NCBI GenBank assembly: GCA_905221605.1
Contig: CAJNDS010002088.1
Coordinates: 401,001-465,000, forward strand
Length of the DNA: 64,000 nt
From: Symbiodinium natans
Lineage: Eukaryota; Sar; Dinophyceae; Suessiales; Symbiodiniaceae
Direction: 5' to 3'
Shown here: one piece after another, positions 19,116 to 29,092 of the stretch
Position numbering within the stretch: the stretch's first letter is position 1
Layout of the letters: each line of letters opens with the position of its first letter
The notes under the pieces: model-generated
The model's database searches: none
Seen by the model: only the letters and a program-made list of their open reading frames with translations
What the model was told of the DNA's origin: nothing
Program-made: the position numbers and the translations under genes

Positions 19116-19641
19116 GAGGCTATTCAGGGGAACCCATGAGCTTAGGGTTTCGGCCAGCGAGCCTTGCAGTCTGTCCCGAGCCAGCCATCACACCTGACCT
19201 GAGCCCGAGAAAGGTCTGGCCACATTGGCCGAGGTCTGCTTTCAATAAGGAACTTTATGGTACAGGGTTTCGTGGGCTTTAAGGCTCAAGAGGGCGGTTG
19301 GGGGGGGTGGGGGGCGAAAACAGTGAATTGACCTTTAGGTCTACAAGCCTACAGGGGTTCCCCGAAAATTTGTTTCTGATTCCGCTTTCAAGTGAGCAGT
19401 TTGTGCGGGTCTTCTAAGTCATACTACCCTAATTGCTACTAACCCCTGAATTCTAAACTTTAAACTCTACGTACGAAAGAGGGATTGGGATCGTGAGCTC
19501 GTGTGGACCTGTGGCTGGTCGACGCCGTGGAGCAAACCATGGGTATCCACATCTGCCCCAAATGGCTTCATTCAGGACTTTGGAATGAAAAGCGCACTAC
19601 CCTGAACCCTACAACCGTACATAAAGCCTACGCTAAGGAAC

Positions 19642-19677
19642 CTTCCCCAACGAAGCTGCCTTGGAAGATCTTGGGAC
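19642..19677 (-). CDS. Exon, unknown protein
   Basis: 36 bp, frame 0, between GCGAGGCAG and AAG|GTTCCT, encoding VPRSSKAASLGK. It joins in phase to 19818-19900 across an intron that is essentially one family D element. Confidence 0.48.
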
Positions 19678-19689
19678 CTGCCTCGCCAG

Positions 19690-19812
19690 AGACTCCAAGA
19701 CCCTTTAGTTACGGCATTTTTCCTTAAGCCATATAAGGAACCCTATTGTAAGTTAAAACCCTTTTATCATTTAAGGAATACTCCTTAATCAAGGGGTATT
19801 GGAGTCCCCTGG
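19690..19812. mobile_element. Family D inverted-repeat element filling an intron
   Basis: GAGACTCCAAGACCC... at the left and GGGGTATTGGAGTCCC at the right are inverted repeats, with internal TTAAGGAA/TTCCTTAA. The surrounding intron is 19817-19678 (140 bp, GTGACC...GGCAG), so the element is nearly the whole intron. Confidence 0.78.
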
Positions 19813-19817
19813 GTCAC

Positions 19818-19900
19818 CGAGAGCGAGGCCCAATGCGGCTTGCAGCGGCACTTCAGGGAGGTCTGAAACTGCTCGCAGCCGTCAGACATGCTCCAGCGCC
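19818..19900 (-). CDS. Exon between two inverted-repeat elements
   Basis: 83 bp between TATCACTGCAG and TCG|GTGACC, 27 codons. It includes RWSMSDGCEQFQTSLKCRCK. The upstream intron starts with a family E element (19914-20011), the downstream intron is a family D element. Confidence 0.52.
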
Positions 19901-19913
19901 CTGCAGTGATAAT

Positions 19914-20011
19914 GGGGCTTCCGAAACTAGGGGTACCTTATTCGGGTCCTGATTATAAGGGAATCCTGCTTGGGGGTCCACTACAGGGGTCCCTTTTGTT
20001 CGTAAACTCCC
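19914..20011. mobile_element. Family E inverted-repeat element
   Basis: GGGGCTTCCGAAACTAGGGG and CCTTTTGTTCGTAAACTCCC ends. Relatives at 23624, 42330, 51795 and 51929. Confidence 0.65.
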
Positions 20012-20099
20012 TTTGGCGGTTGAGGGCTACTTTGGTTTGCGATGAGTTCTCCTTAAGTGCAAGTAAGCCAACGTAAGTAAGTAAGTGTGCTGTACAGCT

Positions 20100-20430
20100 C
20101 TTCATGTCAATGTGCAGAGATGCATTTATAGAAGCGTGCGCAAGGCAACGCAGTTCTGGAGCAATGGCATGGTGGCTTCAGGCCAACAGAGGACCTGACT
20201 CTTGACGAGATGCAGGAACAACTGGCGCAACAAAGACAATCCGACTATACTATAGTTCTTGCAAGGGTGACGATGAACACATGCTGGATATTCGGACGTA
20301 AGCAATAGCAACAACCAACTCAGGAGTAGATCAAAAAAACACAACAGACACCAAGGCAGATTGCCGAAAGTGTGAACGATGAAAGACATCAAGAAGACAC
20401 AGAGCGGATGGCAAATGACGATTCCAACTT
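20100..20430 (+). pseudogene. Plus-strand coding relic with only TAG stops
   Basis: One plus-strand frame runs about 105 codons from 20110 to the family B element. Its only in-frame stops are three TAGs. Pieces include FRPTEDLTLDEMQEQLAQQR and TPRQIAESVNDERHQEDTER, both strongly protein-like, acidic and Gln-rich. Base composition is more AT-rich than the surroundings. Family unknown; most likely a decayed insertion. Confidence 0.42.
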
Positions 20431-20527
20431 AGGATGTTCCCCTTTATACTAACAGTCCTTCATCGGGATTATAGTACCCTCCCTTATATTCCCTGTTAAG
20501 GGCTGCTAGTTTAAGGGGTACTCTCAT
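20429..20527. mobile_element. Family B element, worn right end
   Basis: TTAGGATGTTCCCCTTTATACTAACAGTCCTT left end. The right end GGGGTACTCTC is degraded. Confidence 0.7.
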
Positions 20528-20566
20528 TTTTCAAGGATATCAGTGTACAGAATATAGAATGTTGGC

Positions 20567-20568
<2 letters not shown>

Positions 20569-20601
<33 letters not shown>
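20569..20601. repeat. Poly-G tract, 33 bases
   Basis: Uninterrupted G run (poly-C on the minus strand). Confidence 0.95.
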
Positions 20602-20603
<2 letters not shown>

Positions 20604-20791
20604 ATTTCTTCGGGTTTTTTCCACAGCTATCGTTTTTTGGAGTACGACGATGCAACGGGGTTCTAGAGTTGCTGCTCGGTTAAAAATCTGGGACCCGGAG
20701 TACGTAGGCCCTTGTTTGCTTTATTTAGGGTTGGGGTTCCCCGATAATCCCCTTGAAACCAAAAACGGTGCCCCGTTTATTCCTAGGTTAC

Positions 20792-20898
20792 TCCTGGGTC
20801 TAAAAATGAGCAACATTGGTGCATGTTTTGTCGCCGCCTCCTTCGTGGCACAAAGCGACCGGCCGGCCGCGATAGCCAGGCGAGCATGTGAAATGAAC
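20792..20898 (-). CDS. Exon, unknown protein
   Basis: 107 bp between CCAACCTGAG and A|GTAACC, 35 codons. It includes HARLAIAAGRSLCATKEAAT. The plus strand is also open (NIGACFVAASFVAQSDRP) with a CAG|GTTGGC, so the strand is not settled. Confidence 0.38.
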
Positions 20899-21340
20899 CT
20901 CAGGTTGGCGGTTGGCAGGGATAGTGGGTTTAGTAGGGTTTAGGGCTTGGGGCTTGGGATTCGGGGTTTAGGGTTTGAACAGTTGGGGTTAATGGAGAGT
21001 ACGGGCTTCTGGGTTTGGGGTGCAGGGTTCTGGCTCTCTGGGGTTCGTGGGGCCTGTCGGTTTGTTTATCACGAAAATAACACCAGTACACACAGACTTG
21101 GCGACTAAGTGTGCATAAAAGTGGGCGCGCAACCCATCGTACGATACTCCATAGACTTTAGGTTTTGGGGGTTCGGGATGTAGGGTTTAGGGGTTTTAGG
21201 TTTAGGAGGAAATAGGGGGCTTTCCATCCAAGGTAAACCCTGAACCAGCCCTATAAGGCCTACGAGGCCTACATAGTATAAGTCCGATAAGCCCCGCCAA
21301 GCCCTGTAAACACTATACGCCCAAACCCCTCCATCCTCAC

Positions 21341-21403
21341 CCGTCGTTGCTGGCGGTCGGCAGTTTCGCCCACGTAGCTCCGGTCGAGGTCGTGGCTGCC
21401 GGT
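21341..21403 (-). CDS. Exon, unknown protein
   Basis: 63 bp, 21 codons in frame 0, between GACTGTGGCAG and CGG|GTGAGG. It encodes TGSHDLDRSYVGETADRQQR. Confidence 0.48.
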
Positions 21404-22414
21404 CTGCCACAGTCACAAGGGGCGGGAGGGATCAAAAGCCGGCATGGCGTGAATTGAAAGAAAGTTAATTACAAAGTTTAGGTTTAGGGGTTTATGGTTG
21501 AGGGTTCCAGGGCCACTTTTGGGGTTTAGGGCTTTAGGCCTTTTGGCCTTGCGTAGGGCTTCTCGGGTTTACGGTCTAGGCTGTTGGATGTGGGATCGAC
21601 AGGCGCAGATAGTTGCTGTCCTACGCCCATCCGTGCCCTGAGCAATACACCTTCACAAAAACCTACCATGGCTTGGGGTCTAAGGTTTAGGGCTTGTGAA
21701 AACTCCCGGAACCAAACAAAATCACCCTCCCTCAGCCCACCTTAAACCCTCATCTCCGAAGTTTCCCAGAGAGCCCCCCCTAAACCCTAAAGCCTAAACC
21801 CCAAACCCCAAACCCCAAGCCCTCAAATCCCTTGCGCTCGGGAGTTGCTCAGCTCAGGGCCATGGTCATGGCTTCCCGCCTCTCATCAAGGACCCCCTAC
21901 TTGGAGGCCCATGCGCGGTTTAGGGTTTAGGGTTTAGGGTTTCGGGTTTAGGGTTTAGGGTAATCGACATGGGGTTTACGATATTGACCCAAAAGCACAA
22001 GCAACCCCCCCCAACCCCCCCAAACCCGAAAAATCCTTGGGGTCCTCGACCCATGTCGGCCAAAAACGTACTACATTTGCGTTGTATGAACTCTGGGCTT
22101 TAGGGCTTCTGATTCTGTCAGCCCTAGCGGGGCAAGAACACAGTTATTTAGGGTTTTCAGACTTTGAAAGGGCAGCTTTGAGGCGCTGTTGAGCGGGGAA
22201 TCTGAATCCTAGACCCCCCGAACCTAGCAACATGGCAGGGCTCCCTTTTTTGTATTGGGTTTAGGGTTTAGGGTTTAGGGTTCAGGGTTCAGGGTTGGTA
22301 GTCTTACAAGGGGCCTAGGACACGTCAAAAAGGGAGAGGGGCCTCACTGGGAGATCTCGAAGATGCAGGTATACCCCAATCTTCATTGACTCGTCCCTTT
22401 GGAGCATGGGTAGT

Positions 22415-22533
22415 TCACTAAATTGGGGTCCCTTTCTTGGGGTCCGTATTTTAAGGGTGAAGTATTCTTTATCTTAAGGGTGCTGTCTTCTATGGGGGAC
22501 CCCAAAAAAGGGATCCTAATTTGGAGAACTACG
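22415..22533. mobile_element. Family I inverted-repeat element
   Basis: GTTCACTAAATTGGGGTCCC and AAGGGATCCTAATTTGGAGAAC are terminal inverted repeats. A second copy is at about 24750-24846 and a half copy at 63840-63900. Confidence 0.68.
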
Positions 22534-22557
22534 AGTACCCACATATGTGTCACTTAC

Positions 22558-22615
22558 TTCTGACAGCTTGAACCTCAAGGTTAGATTGTTCAGCGTGGAA
22601 TGCCCAGTCAACCAC
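22558..22615 (-). CDS. Exon, unknown protein
   Basis: 58 bp between ACACAACAAG and A|GTAAGT (AGAAGTAAGTGA), a consensus donor. It encodes VVDWAFHAEQSNLEVQAVR. A C19 run on the minus strand (22628-22646) lies 12 bp upstream of the acceptor. Confidence 0.55.
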
Positions 22616-22718
22616 CTTGTTGTGTGCGGGGGGGGGGGGGGGGGGGTGGCCGATCTAGTAGACACCAGATGCCCTAAGCCCGAGAGAAACGCCCTGTAGC
22701 TTTTGAAAATGACGATTT

Positions 22719-22830
22719 GCCATAAATAAATAAATAATCAAATAAATAAATAAACAAATAAAAAAATAAACAAATAAATAAATAAGTAAATAATATATAT
22801 ATATATATACATATATTTGTTTATTTATTT
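22719..22830. repeat. ATAA/TA microsatellite
   Basis: (ATAA)n with CAAATA interruptions, then (TA)9. Confidence 0.92.
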
Positions 22831-23623
22831 CTGTACCCAAACCAGATGATCTGAGCCCAGCGCCAGTCATCAGAATCTCCCCAATCGAAAGACCTTTGCA
22901 ACTGTATACGGACAGTCCTAGACTAGTCTAGACCCTAAGCTACGCCCTACAGAACGTGCTTTAAACATGGCTGTTGTGGTGCTTCGCGCGGCCTTTTCAT
23001 CTTTGGCTCGTCAACTACCGAGTGCAGCCGTTTAGGGTGCAGGGTGTAGAGATGTGGTTTCGGGTGCTTAGCAGAATCGGGAAGACTTGTCAGGATATCA
23101 AAAAAGGGAAGACCCTCTATAAGGCTTTAATGGGGATTACTTATCACACCGAGACTTCGAAACAAAAGGAAACATAGGCGGAAACCAGGGTACCCTGGGC
23201 ATCCTAAAAGCAACCTGAGGCCTGGGCTGAAGAAATTCCTCAAGGGCGCCGCAGCCTACGAGGGAACACCTCAGCAGGAAGGAGGAACGCCAAGGTTCAG
23301 GGCCTAGGGTTTCGGGCGGAAGGTTTTTTGTCTAGGGTTTAAGGTTTAGGGTTTAAGGTGTTGTTTAGGGTTTAAGGTTAGGGTTTGGGGACCTGATAGG
23401 GTTTCGGACTATTTCGGAAGCGCTTATTCCCTAAAGCCCCAACCCCAACTCGCAATGCTGAATGCCATGCACTCCCACATCTTTCTAACACTTCCGAACA
23501 TGATTCCGCAGGATCACATTACATTGATGTAGTCCCCCGACAATGTATAAGTTTCCGGGTCCTCCGAAAACACGGCGAAGGCGGCAATCTAAAACTAATC
23601 CTACACCAGGAAGCTGCATGTGT

Positions 23624-23724
23624 GGGGATTCCGAAATCAGGGGTACCTTATTGGGCTCCTTATTCTAAGGGAATCCTACTATTTGTGGGTCTATATTCGG
23701 GCTCCCTTATTTTCGTAAAGTGTC
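23624..23724. mobile_element. Family E element
   Basis: GGGGATTCCGAAATCAGGGGTACC left and CTTATTTTCGTAAAGTGTCC right. On the minus strand CTACG|GTCGAC precedes it and ACACATGCAG follows it, so it may also be an intron. Confidence 0.6.
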
Positions 23725-23777
23725 CATGTCGACCGTAGCTCCCAAAGGGCCTCCCCGGAGGAGTCCAATTACATCAA

Positions 23778-23938
23778 GGGACTAAGGGAGGGACCCTTAT
23801 AAGGGATCTTATTAGGGTTTGGTTAGGGGGTTATAAGGGGCCTTAGGTATAGAGGGGCTATATAAGGTACACACATATATGTATGTATATAGGGGTTAAT
23901 TTTGGGGAATAAGATATAGGGTCCCTTCTAGGGGTCCA
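23778..23938. mobile_element. Family F element
   Basis: GGGACTAAGGGAGGGACCC to AGGGTCCCTTCTAGGGGTCC. The middle is ATAAGGGATC..., TATAGAGGGGCTATATAA and ACATATATGTATGTATA. An inverted-orientation copy lies at 31769-31920 and a truncated copy at 40883-40985. Confidence 0.65.
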
Positions 23939-24056
23939 TCCTTATACCCCCTTAATCTCATCAGGAGATGTAAGGTGAAACCCTGCCGTGGGGGCCTTTG
24001 GCTGGCGTCGAACTTCCAGGCACCGTCGTTGCCACAAGTGGCAAACCTGGGTCGTG

Positions 24057-24173
24057 TACTTGGAGGTTGATGGGTAGTTATAAGTAGGGTTATAAGTGTG
24101 GTAACTAGGACCTACAACCCCTCCTTAGGGTACTTATAACCCTACTTATAAGTACCCAATGAGCCTAAAAGTA
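24057..24173. mobile_element. Family A element
   Basis: TACTTGGAGGTTGATGGGTAGTTATAAGTAGGGTTATAAG against CTTATAACCCTACTTATAAGTACCC...AGTA: the inverted repeat extends over more than 40 bp at each end. Confidence 0.82.
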
Positions 24174-24625
24174 TCCCCGAGACCTAAACCCTAAGGGTCT
24201 TATGGGGGCTAAACCCTAAACCATAAACTTGGGATGTTCCCCCTTATGCTAACAGTCCTTAATAGGGATTATAATAGGGGGTACTATCATGCCTATTAAG
24301 GGTATTCTGGGGGCTACACCCTAAACCCTATAAAACCCATTTGTGGTTCCTTTACTATCCTTATGCGGAGTTCGGGGTTCAGGGGGTCGCACGACAGCGG
24401 GGCGACTTGTAATTCACTCTGGAAGAAAAAGGAAAACCCTAACTAAACCCTAACTCGTGAGAAACGCCTCTCCTGAAACAACAAAAACCTCAAATCCACC
24501 CAAAAAATCATCCTTACAAAGCTGTACACCATCCTGAGTGGTCCACGCTTGGCCAGCATATCCTTAGCTGATTTGTGGCTCGGCCCCAAAAACAGCGACC
24601 CACAACTTCCAAGAGACAGAAAACT

Positions 24626-24731
24626 TTGGGATGTTCCCCTTTATACTAACAGTCCTTAATAGGGACTATGATAGGGGGTACTATACTGTAGTCGCCATTA
24701 AGGACGGGTAGAATTATTGGGGACATCCCAA
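24626..24731. mobile_element. Family B element, intact
   Basis: TTGGGATGTTCCCCTTTATA and GGGGACATCCCAA ends with internal ACAGTCCTTAATAGGG. A truncated sibling lies at 24229-24313. Confidence 0.8.
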
Positions 24732-25302
24732 AGAATAGGGTGAGAGTACGTAATTCTGTAAATTAAGGTCCTTCTTGGGCCCCTGAAATAGTGCGGCACC
24801 CTTCACAGAAGGACACTCAAACGGGACCCTAATTTGGAGAACTACCTGTTTAGGCTCGAGGACGAACGGTTTAGGGCTACGGGTTTACCGTGTAGGGCTA
24901 AAATACTCTAAGTCAAGGACTGGTCCGTTCTCATCCTTTGAATTTTGTTAAGGCCCCTTTCTCATTTGAGGCTTCCTGGATCAGATGAGGGTTCCCACTA
25001 CATGTTGAAGAGGTCATAGTCCGTAAACCATGTTAGGATCCCTTCTGAGTATTTTGAGGAATTCGTAGTCCGCAAATCATGCTAGGAAAGCTGCGATAAG
25101 TTTGCCAGAATTCCTTAATGAGGGCATGGTTGCACATCGTAGAGACTACCCTAAAACACTTCGGGCACCCGCACAATGAAGAAGCTTAAGAACCGACTGG
25201 AATCCAGAGAACCTATAGTCCGTCTAACTTGTTCAGCCTGCCAGCTGACAGATTGACGTTTTGGGGGGATTTTAGGTTTACAGTTTATGAGTTAGAGACA
25301 AC

Positions 25303-25383
25303 CCGTAAATGCTATACTAAATCCCAGTATCCTCGGTCGCAGCTGTATCTCACTGTCATGCCCGTCGTCCAGCCCTTCTTCGC
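25303..25383 (-). CDS. Exon, unknown protein
   Basis: 81 bp between GGTGGCGCAG and G|GTTGTC, 26 codons. It includes EEGLDDGHDSEIQLRPRILG. Confidence 0.42.
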
Positions 25384-25912
25384 CTGCGCCACCCAGACAG
25401 AGTCCAAAACTCGTGAGTAGGGTTGTGGCCAAAACTGATGACCCTCTGCGAAATTAGCGGCATCACAAAGCCTCAAGAATAATCTTAACCATTGGAGGGC
25501 CTACCCACCCGCCACCCTGGCTCCTAGTTGTAGGGCCCCTAAACCCAACTTGATGTTCTGGAACTCTCTTGAACCCCTGCGGGCTTCGTGGTGAGCTAGG
25601 TGCTACCTGACTTTGCGCAGAGTTCAGGGTCAGCCTGAAGGCAGTAGGGCAGCTCGTCATCTGAGAATGAGTACATCCCTGCCGCCACCAAGAGATATGT
25701 GGCCTGCTGCTCCTCAATCACCGGAATGGCATGCTCCACCTCGCGGCCAATAGACCCTAATCCCTAAACCCTGAACCCAATGGGGCTGAGGGCCCATAGA
25801 CTGAACCCCCCAAACCTAGAATGTTAAGCCCTCAACCCCTAAAAAAGTTAAATCAGGCTCAGGGCAACCAACCGCAGACCCCCAAACCACAAACCTTACT
25901 AAGCCCTGAACC

Positions 25913-25992
25913 TTGGGATGTGTCCCTTCATAGCAGTCCTTAATATTTATAATCCTAATTAAGGACTGTTAGTATTAGGGGACACATCCCAA
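25913..25992. mobile_element. Family B element, short form
   Basis: 80-bp near-perfect palindrome. TTGGGATGTGTCCC and GGGACACATCCCAA are exact complements, with internal AGTCCTTAAT/ATTAAGGACT. Confidence 0.85.
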
Positions 25993-26369
25993 CCTAAATC
26001 CCTAAACCACTAAACCCCCACACCCAAAATCCTAAACCCTCGCCCAAGCCCCCTAACCCTAGTCCTTCCCCAACCTCCAAATCCCAATCCCATTACCTCA
26101 CTGACCAAAATACGGAAGCCTAAGCCTAAGCCTAAGCCTCAGCCTACTAAGCCTAAGCCGAAGTCTACTAAGCCTAAGCCAAGCCGAAGCCGAAGCCTGG
26201 GCCGAAGCCTAACACCGCTGATGGGTTTCGAGGGCACGATTTGAGTTTTGCCATGCAAAGAACACGGTGTCACGTACTACGGGTGTCTAGATTTTCGTGT
26301 CTCTAGGGCTTGGCTTGGGTCTTCGACCCTGAGAATCAGCTTTGCAAAAACAATTTCAACTGCGACATT

Positions 26370-26573
26370 TCAACTTTTTGACAAATTTTTACAAACTCGC
26401 CATGGCCCACTGTCTACTCGAAGAGTGTGCCCTCTCATCAAAGAACCTGTGATATTCATGCACACGCGTTCGAATCTGTTGAGTTCACTGTAGGGTTGCA
26501 GTCAAAATGCATTTGCCTTGCTCGTAATTACACCTTAGCATGATAAGTTCGAACAAAGTCGTCGTGTACAAGC
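26370..26573 (-). CDS. Coding segment, unknown protein
   Basis: Acceptor TGCTCCAAAG, then LYTTTLFELIMLRCNYEQGK and CILTATL to CA|GTGAAC at 26489. Past one TGA the same frame continues RTRVHEYHRFFDERAHSSSR, while another frame after TCAACAG reads FERVCMNITGSLMRGHTLRV. Only one can be right. A single disabling stop is possible. Confidence 0.42.
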
Positions 26574-26737
26574 CTTTGGAGCAAGTCTCAGGTCTTGGGC
26601 TAAAGCTTAGGGCTTGTGGCCTCACACCGCATGAAGGAGCCTGCTTTACCTCACAAGCAAGAAGATGCAAAAAAAACATTCAAAGGGCATCTTGGTCCTT
26701 TTTTGGGTACCCTTCGACCCTGAACGTGAAGCATCAC

Positions 26738-26870
26738 CCTCAGGCGGAAAACATCCGGAAAAGAAGGATGGTTCATGACTTCACCTTCAGAGCCCAAACC
26801 CTCATCTTCGTAGCTTATGATTACGAACCCCCTTGTCAGATTCTTGTGTAGCCTGAGTTCTCAAGGTCAA
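26738..26870 (-). CDS. Coding segment, unknown protein
   Basis: Open minus frame including ISYEDEGLGSEGEVMNHPSF and PDVFRLR, then AGG|GTGATG donor at 26738. The 5' edge is unresolved. The plus strand is open through the same bases. Confidence 0.38.
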
Positions 26871-27820
26871 CCATAAGCCCCTGAACCCTAAACCGTAAAC
26901 TCACCCCACTTCGGCTTTATGGCCCTTCACACGCAGTTAGCCTTCTGCGGTGCTCCGCATCCGACGAGCTCGCACATCCCCTGCCTGGGCCCCGAAACCC
27001 TAGAGCCTTAATGAACCCTAAACCCTAAACCCTAAACTGCAACCCGTTGAAAGCGGGAAGTCGACGGGGGGGAAAAACGGCCTAGCGTTCGGGGCTTGCA
27101 GGCTTTTGGGGGGTAGCCTTTAGAAAGGGTTTGTAGGACCCAAAGAGGGTGTAGGTTGGCCAGGCTACCCAGAGAGATGAATTAATACATCCCTTAACTA
27201 AGGAAGAACACCCTTCAACAATGTATTCCTAAACCCTACGCCCTAAACACTACGTAACCCTAAACTCTAAACCCTAAACCCTAAGGGATCCTTAAGCCTT
27301 GAACTCTTAACCCTAACTACTCAGCACCAAATTGTGAGGCTAAGCTTCCGGACACATCGTAGGTTCCTTGTGCGGTGCAAGAGATCTGAGGACGCCCTCT
27401 GTACCTGCATCGCAAGGATTTCGGGGCTTAGGGTTTAGGGTTTAGGGCTAGGGTTTAGGGCTTGTAGGCCTAGGGCTTAGGGCTTAGTATGTTGCAGAGT
27501 TTCAGGCAGATGTTGATCGCACGGGCCTAGAGGTGAAGAACTCCGGCTTCCATGTGACACAACGTGGGCCTCTTTAGGGTTCGGGTTCAGGGTTCAGGGT
27601 TTAGGGGTTTAGCGGCTTAGGGGTTCGAACGGACACCCCATAATCATTTACACTTACCTACCATCGCAACTAACCAGGAAGATACGTGGACTCACACCAA
27701 AGCCGTATTGAGATGCCGCAATCCACAGATCACATGGCGATTGGTGACCACTCCGGATCGAGTCACAATCACCCGCACGCACACACAGATCAGAACAAAC
27801 AACAAGCATGACACCATGAC

Positions 27821-28013
27821 CTGTGCACGAAACCAACAACCCCAACTGAGCCAATGCGAGAAGACTTTGTGCATGCACAATGCACAGCTTGCTTGTATCA
27901 CACTTCTTCTGCACCAGAAAGGCCAACTCTGGCTTCCCACATCGGTGGTAGCTTTCGTTGGATGCAGTCCCGCTGAGGTGCCGTGTCCCTGCTGAGACTG
28001 TGTCAAGTTTGCT
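27821..28013 (-). CDS. Exon, unknown protein
   Basis: 193 bp between GTATTCCAAG and CAG|GTCATG. Two frames are open. One (LTQSQQGHGTSAGLHPTKAT) joins in phase to the two leftover bases of 28087-28195; the other (SKLDTVSAGTRHLSGTASNE) does not. Confidence 0.45.
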
Positions 28014-28086
28014 CTTGGAATACGACCCCGAGTGTGGGACCCACACGCACGGCCAGAGAGATACCCTCATAGGGCTTAGGGTTTAC

Positions 28087-28195
28087 AGGAACATCCCAGA
28101 AGTTGGAACATCACCATCCTCATGCCCAAGAGGGTTCCTAAAGGGAATCCCGGCACAAATTGTCCCTAAGCCATGTTGAAACTTTATGGCGTTTG
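28087..28195 (-). CDS. Exon, unknown protein
   Basis: 109 bp between AAGCCTACAG and CT|GTAAAC, 35 full codons. It includes FQHGLGTICAGIPFRNPLGH and EDGDVPTSGMF. It joins in phase to 28310-28423 when the 114-bp family C element-intron is removed. Confidence 0.6.
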
Positions 28196-28309
28196 CTGTA
28201 GGCTTAGTAGCCCAGTAACCATGTTACAATAAGGGCACCCTTTTTGGGGTTGGCTACTTTATAAGGGACCTTGAACCAAAAAAAGGGGTAAAGGGTACCA
28301 CTGGGCTAC
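28196..28309 (-). mobile_element. Family C element acting as a 114-bp intron
   Basis: On the minus strand the intron runs GTAGCCCAGTGG...ACTGGGCTACTAAGCCTACAG. The inverted ends GTAGCCCAGT / ACTGGGCTAC give the GT donor. A CCTACAG direct repeat on each side supplies the acceptor AG. The intron at 56071-56184 has the same family and the same length. Confidence 0.8.
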
Positions 28310-28423
28310 CCTGTAGGGTTTTTAAGCGCACCCCAGCTGGCATCCGAAGGTCATCGAGGAGCACAAGGGGAGCCTGAGCCACATTCATCCAGGTCAGACG
28401 AAGGATGCATCGTGGCCCTGAAC
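28310..28423 (-). CDS. Exon, unknown protein
   Basis: 114 bp between ATGAGTAG and G|GTAGCC, 37 codons. It includes RLTWMNVAQAPLVLLDDLRM and ends VRLKTLQ plus one base. The split codon is completed by the CA that opens 28195. Confidence 0.6.
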
Positions 28424-28618
28424 CTACTCATGACCCCCCTTGGGGTGGATTTGGGGAGTCCTGTAAGAAGTACATGGGTAACATCATGCAAGCATTCGGA
28501 CGCACAGAACTTGTTAAAGCCAATTCCGAGTCAACCAACAGCTATCTTCTCATAGGCATGAAAAGGCGGCGCAGGAGGCACATCGGCCCAGCCGGGGAAT
28601 GCGGTGCTTGGAACGGTG

Positions 28619-28680
28619 GGTTTAGGGTTTAGGGTTTAGGTATAGGGTTTAGGGTTTTGGGTTTAGGATTGAGGGTTTAG
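28619..28680. repeat. TTTAGGG array
   Basis: About seven units with TATAGGG and TTTTGGG variants. Confidence 0.88.
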
Positions 28681-28961
28681 GTGCCTGAACCTTCCTGGAA
28701 ACCGGAGACCCCACCACGACCCTGATACCCTTTGGCTTTAGCTTGGGCCGTGCGCCACCGCTATATGAATGCTTTTAGGGGATCCAGGTAAGGAGGAGTG
28801 GATCGCTGTCGTAGTCCCGGCGCAATCCTATATAATCATAATTGCATACGGAATCATATACATATATATATATATGTATGTACACATACATTACATGTAT
28901 GTAAGTATTTCTTGGTTTATGTATTTAGAAGCCCGTGTATCGGTACAAAAGCTCACTCCAC

Positions 28962-29048
28962 CAATCCCTCTGAAGCAGCAGGAAGCAAAACTCCAGCTCA
29001 GGGGTGCGGCCAATAGTCTGATCCCGCCGCCACAAATCCAGACCTGGT
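28962..29048 (-). CDS. Exon, unknown protein
   Basis: 87 bp between GTTCGCAAG and TG|GTGGAG, 28 full codons. It includes DLWRRDQTIGRTPELEFCFL, then LLQRD. A TA/ATGT microsatellite follows at about 28855-28915 in the next intron. Confidence 0.52.
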
Positions 29049-29092
29049 CTTGCGAACGCAGGGGCTGTAATACCACGTCATTTTTCATAGCG

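Larger units (their letters stand above)
22831..25302. other. Element-rich interval, no confident exon
   Basis: It contains family E (23624-23724), F (23778-23938), A (24057-24173), B (24229-24313 partial; 24626-24731) and I (24750-24846) elements between degenerate telomere motifs. An open plus-strand segment at 22974-23177 has no splice support. Confidence 0.55.

Noticed and set aside
22974-23177. Plus-strand 67-codon frame
   Set aside because: Protein-like second half, but no splice or start context, and it starts in a telomere-like GTTTAGGG motif. Left as unresolved.
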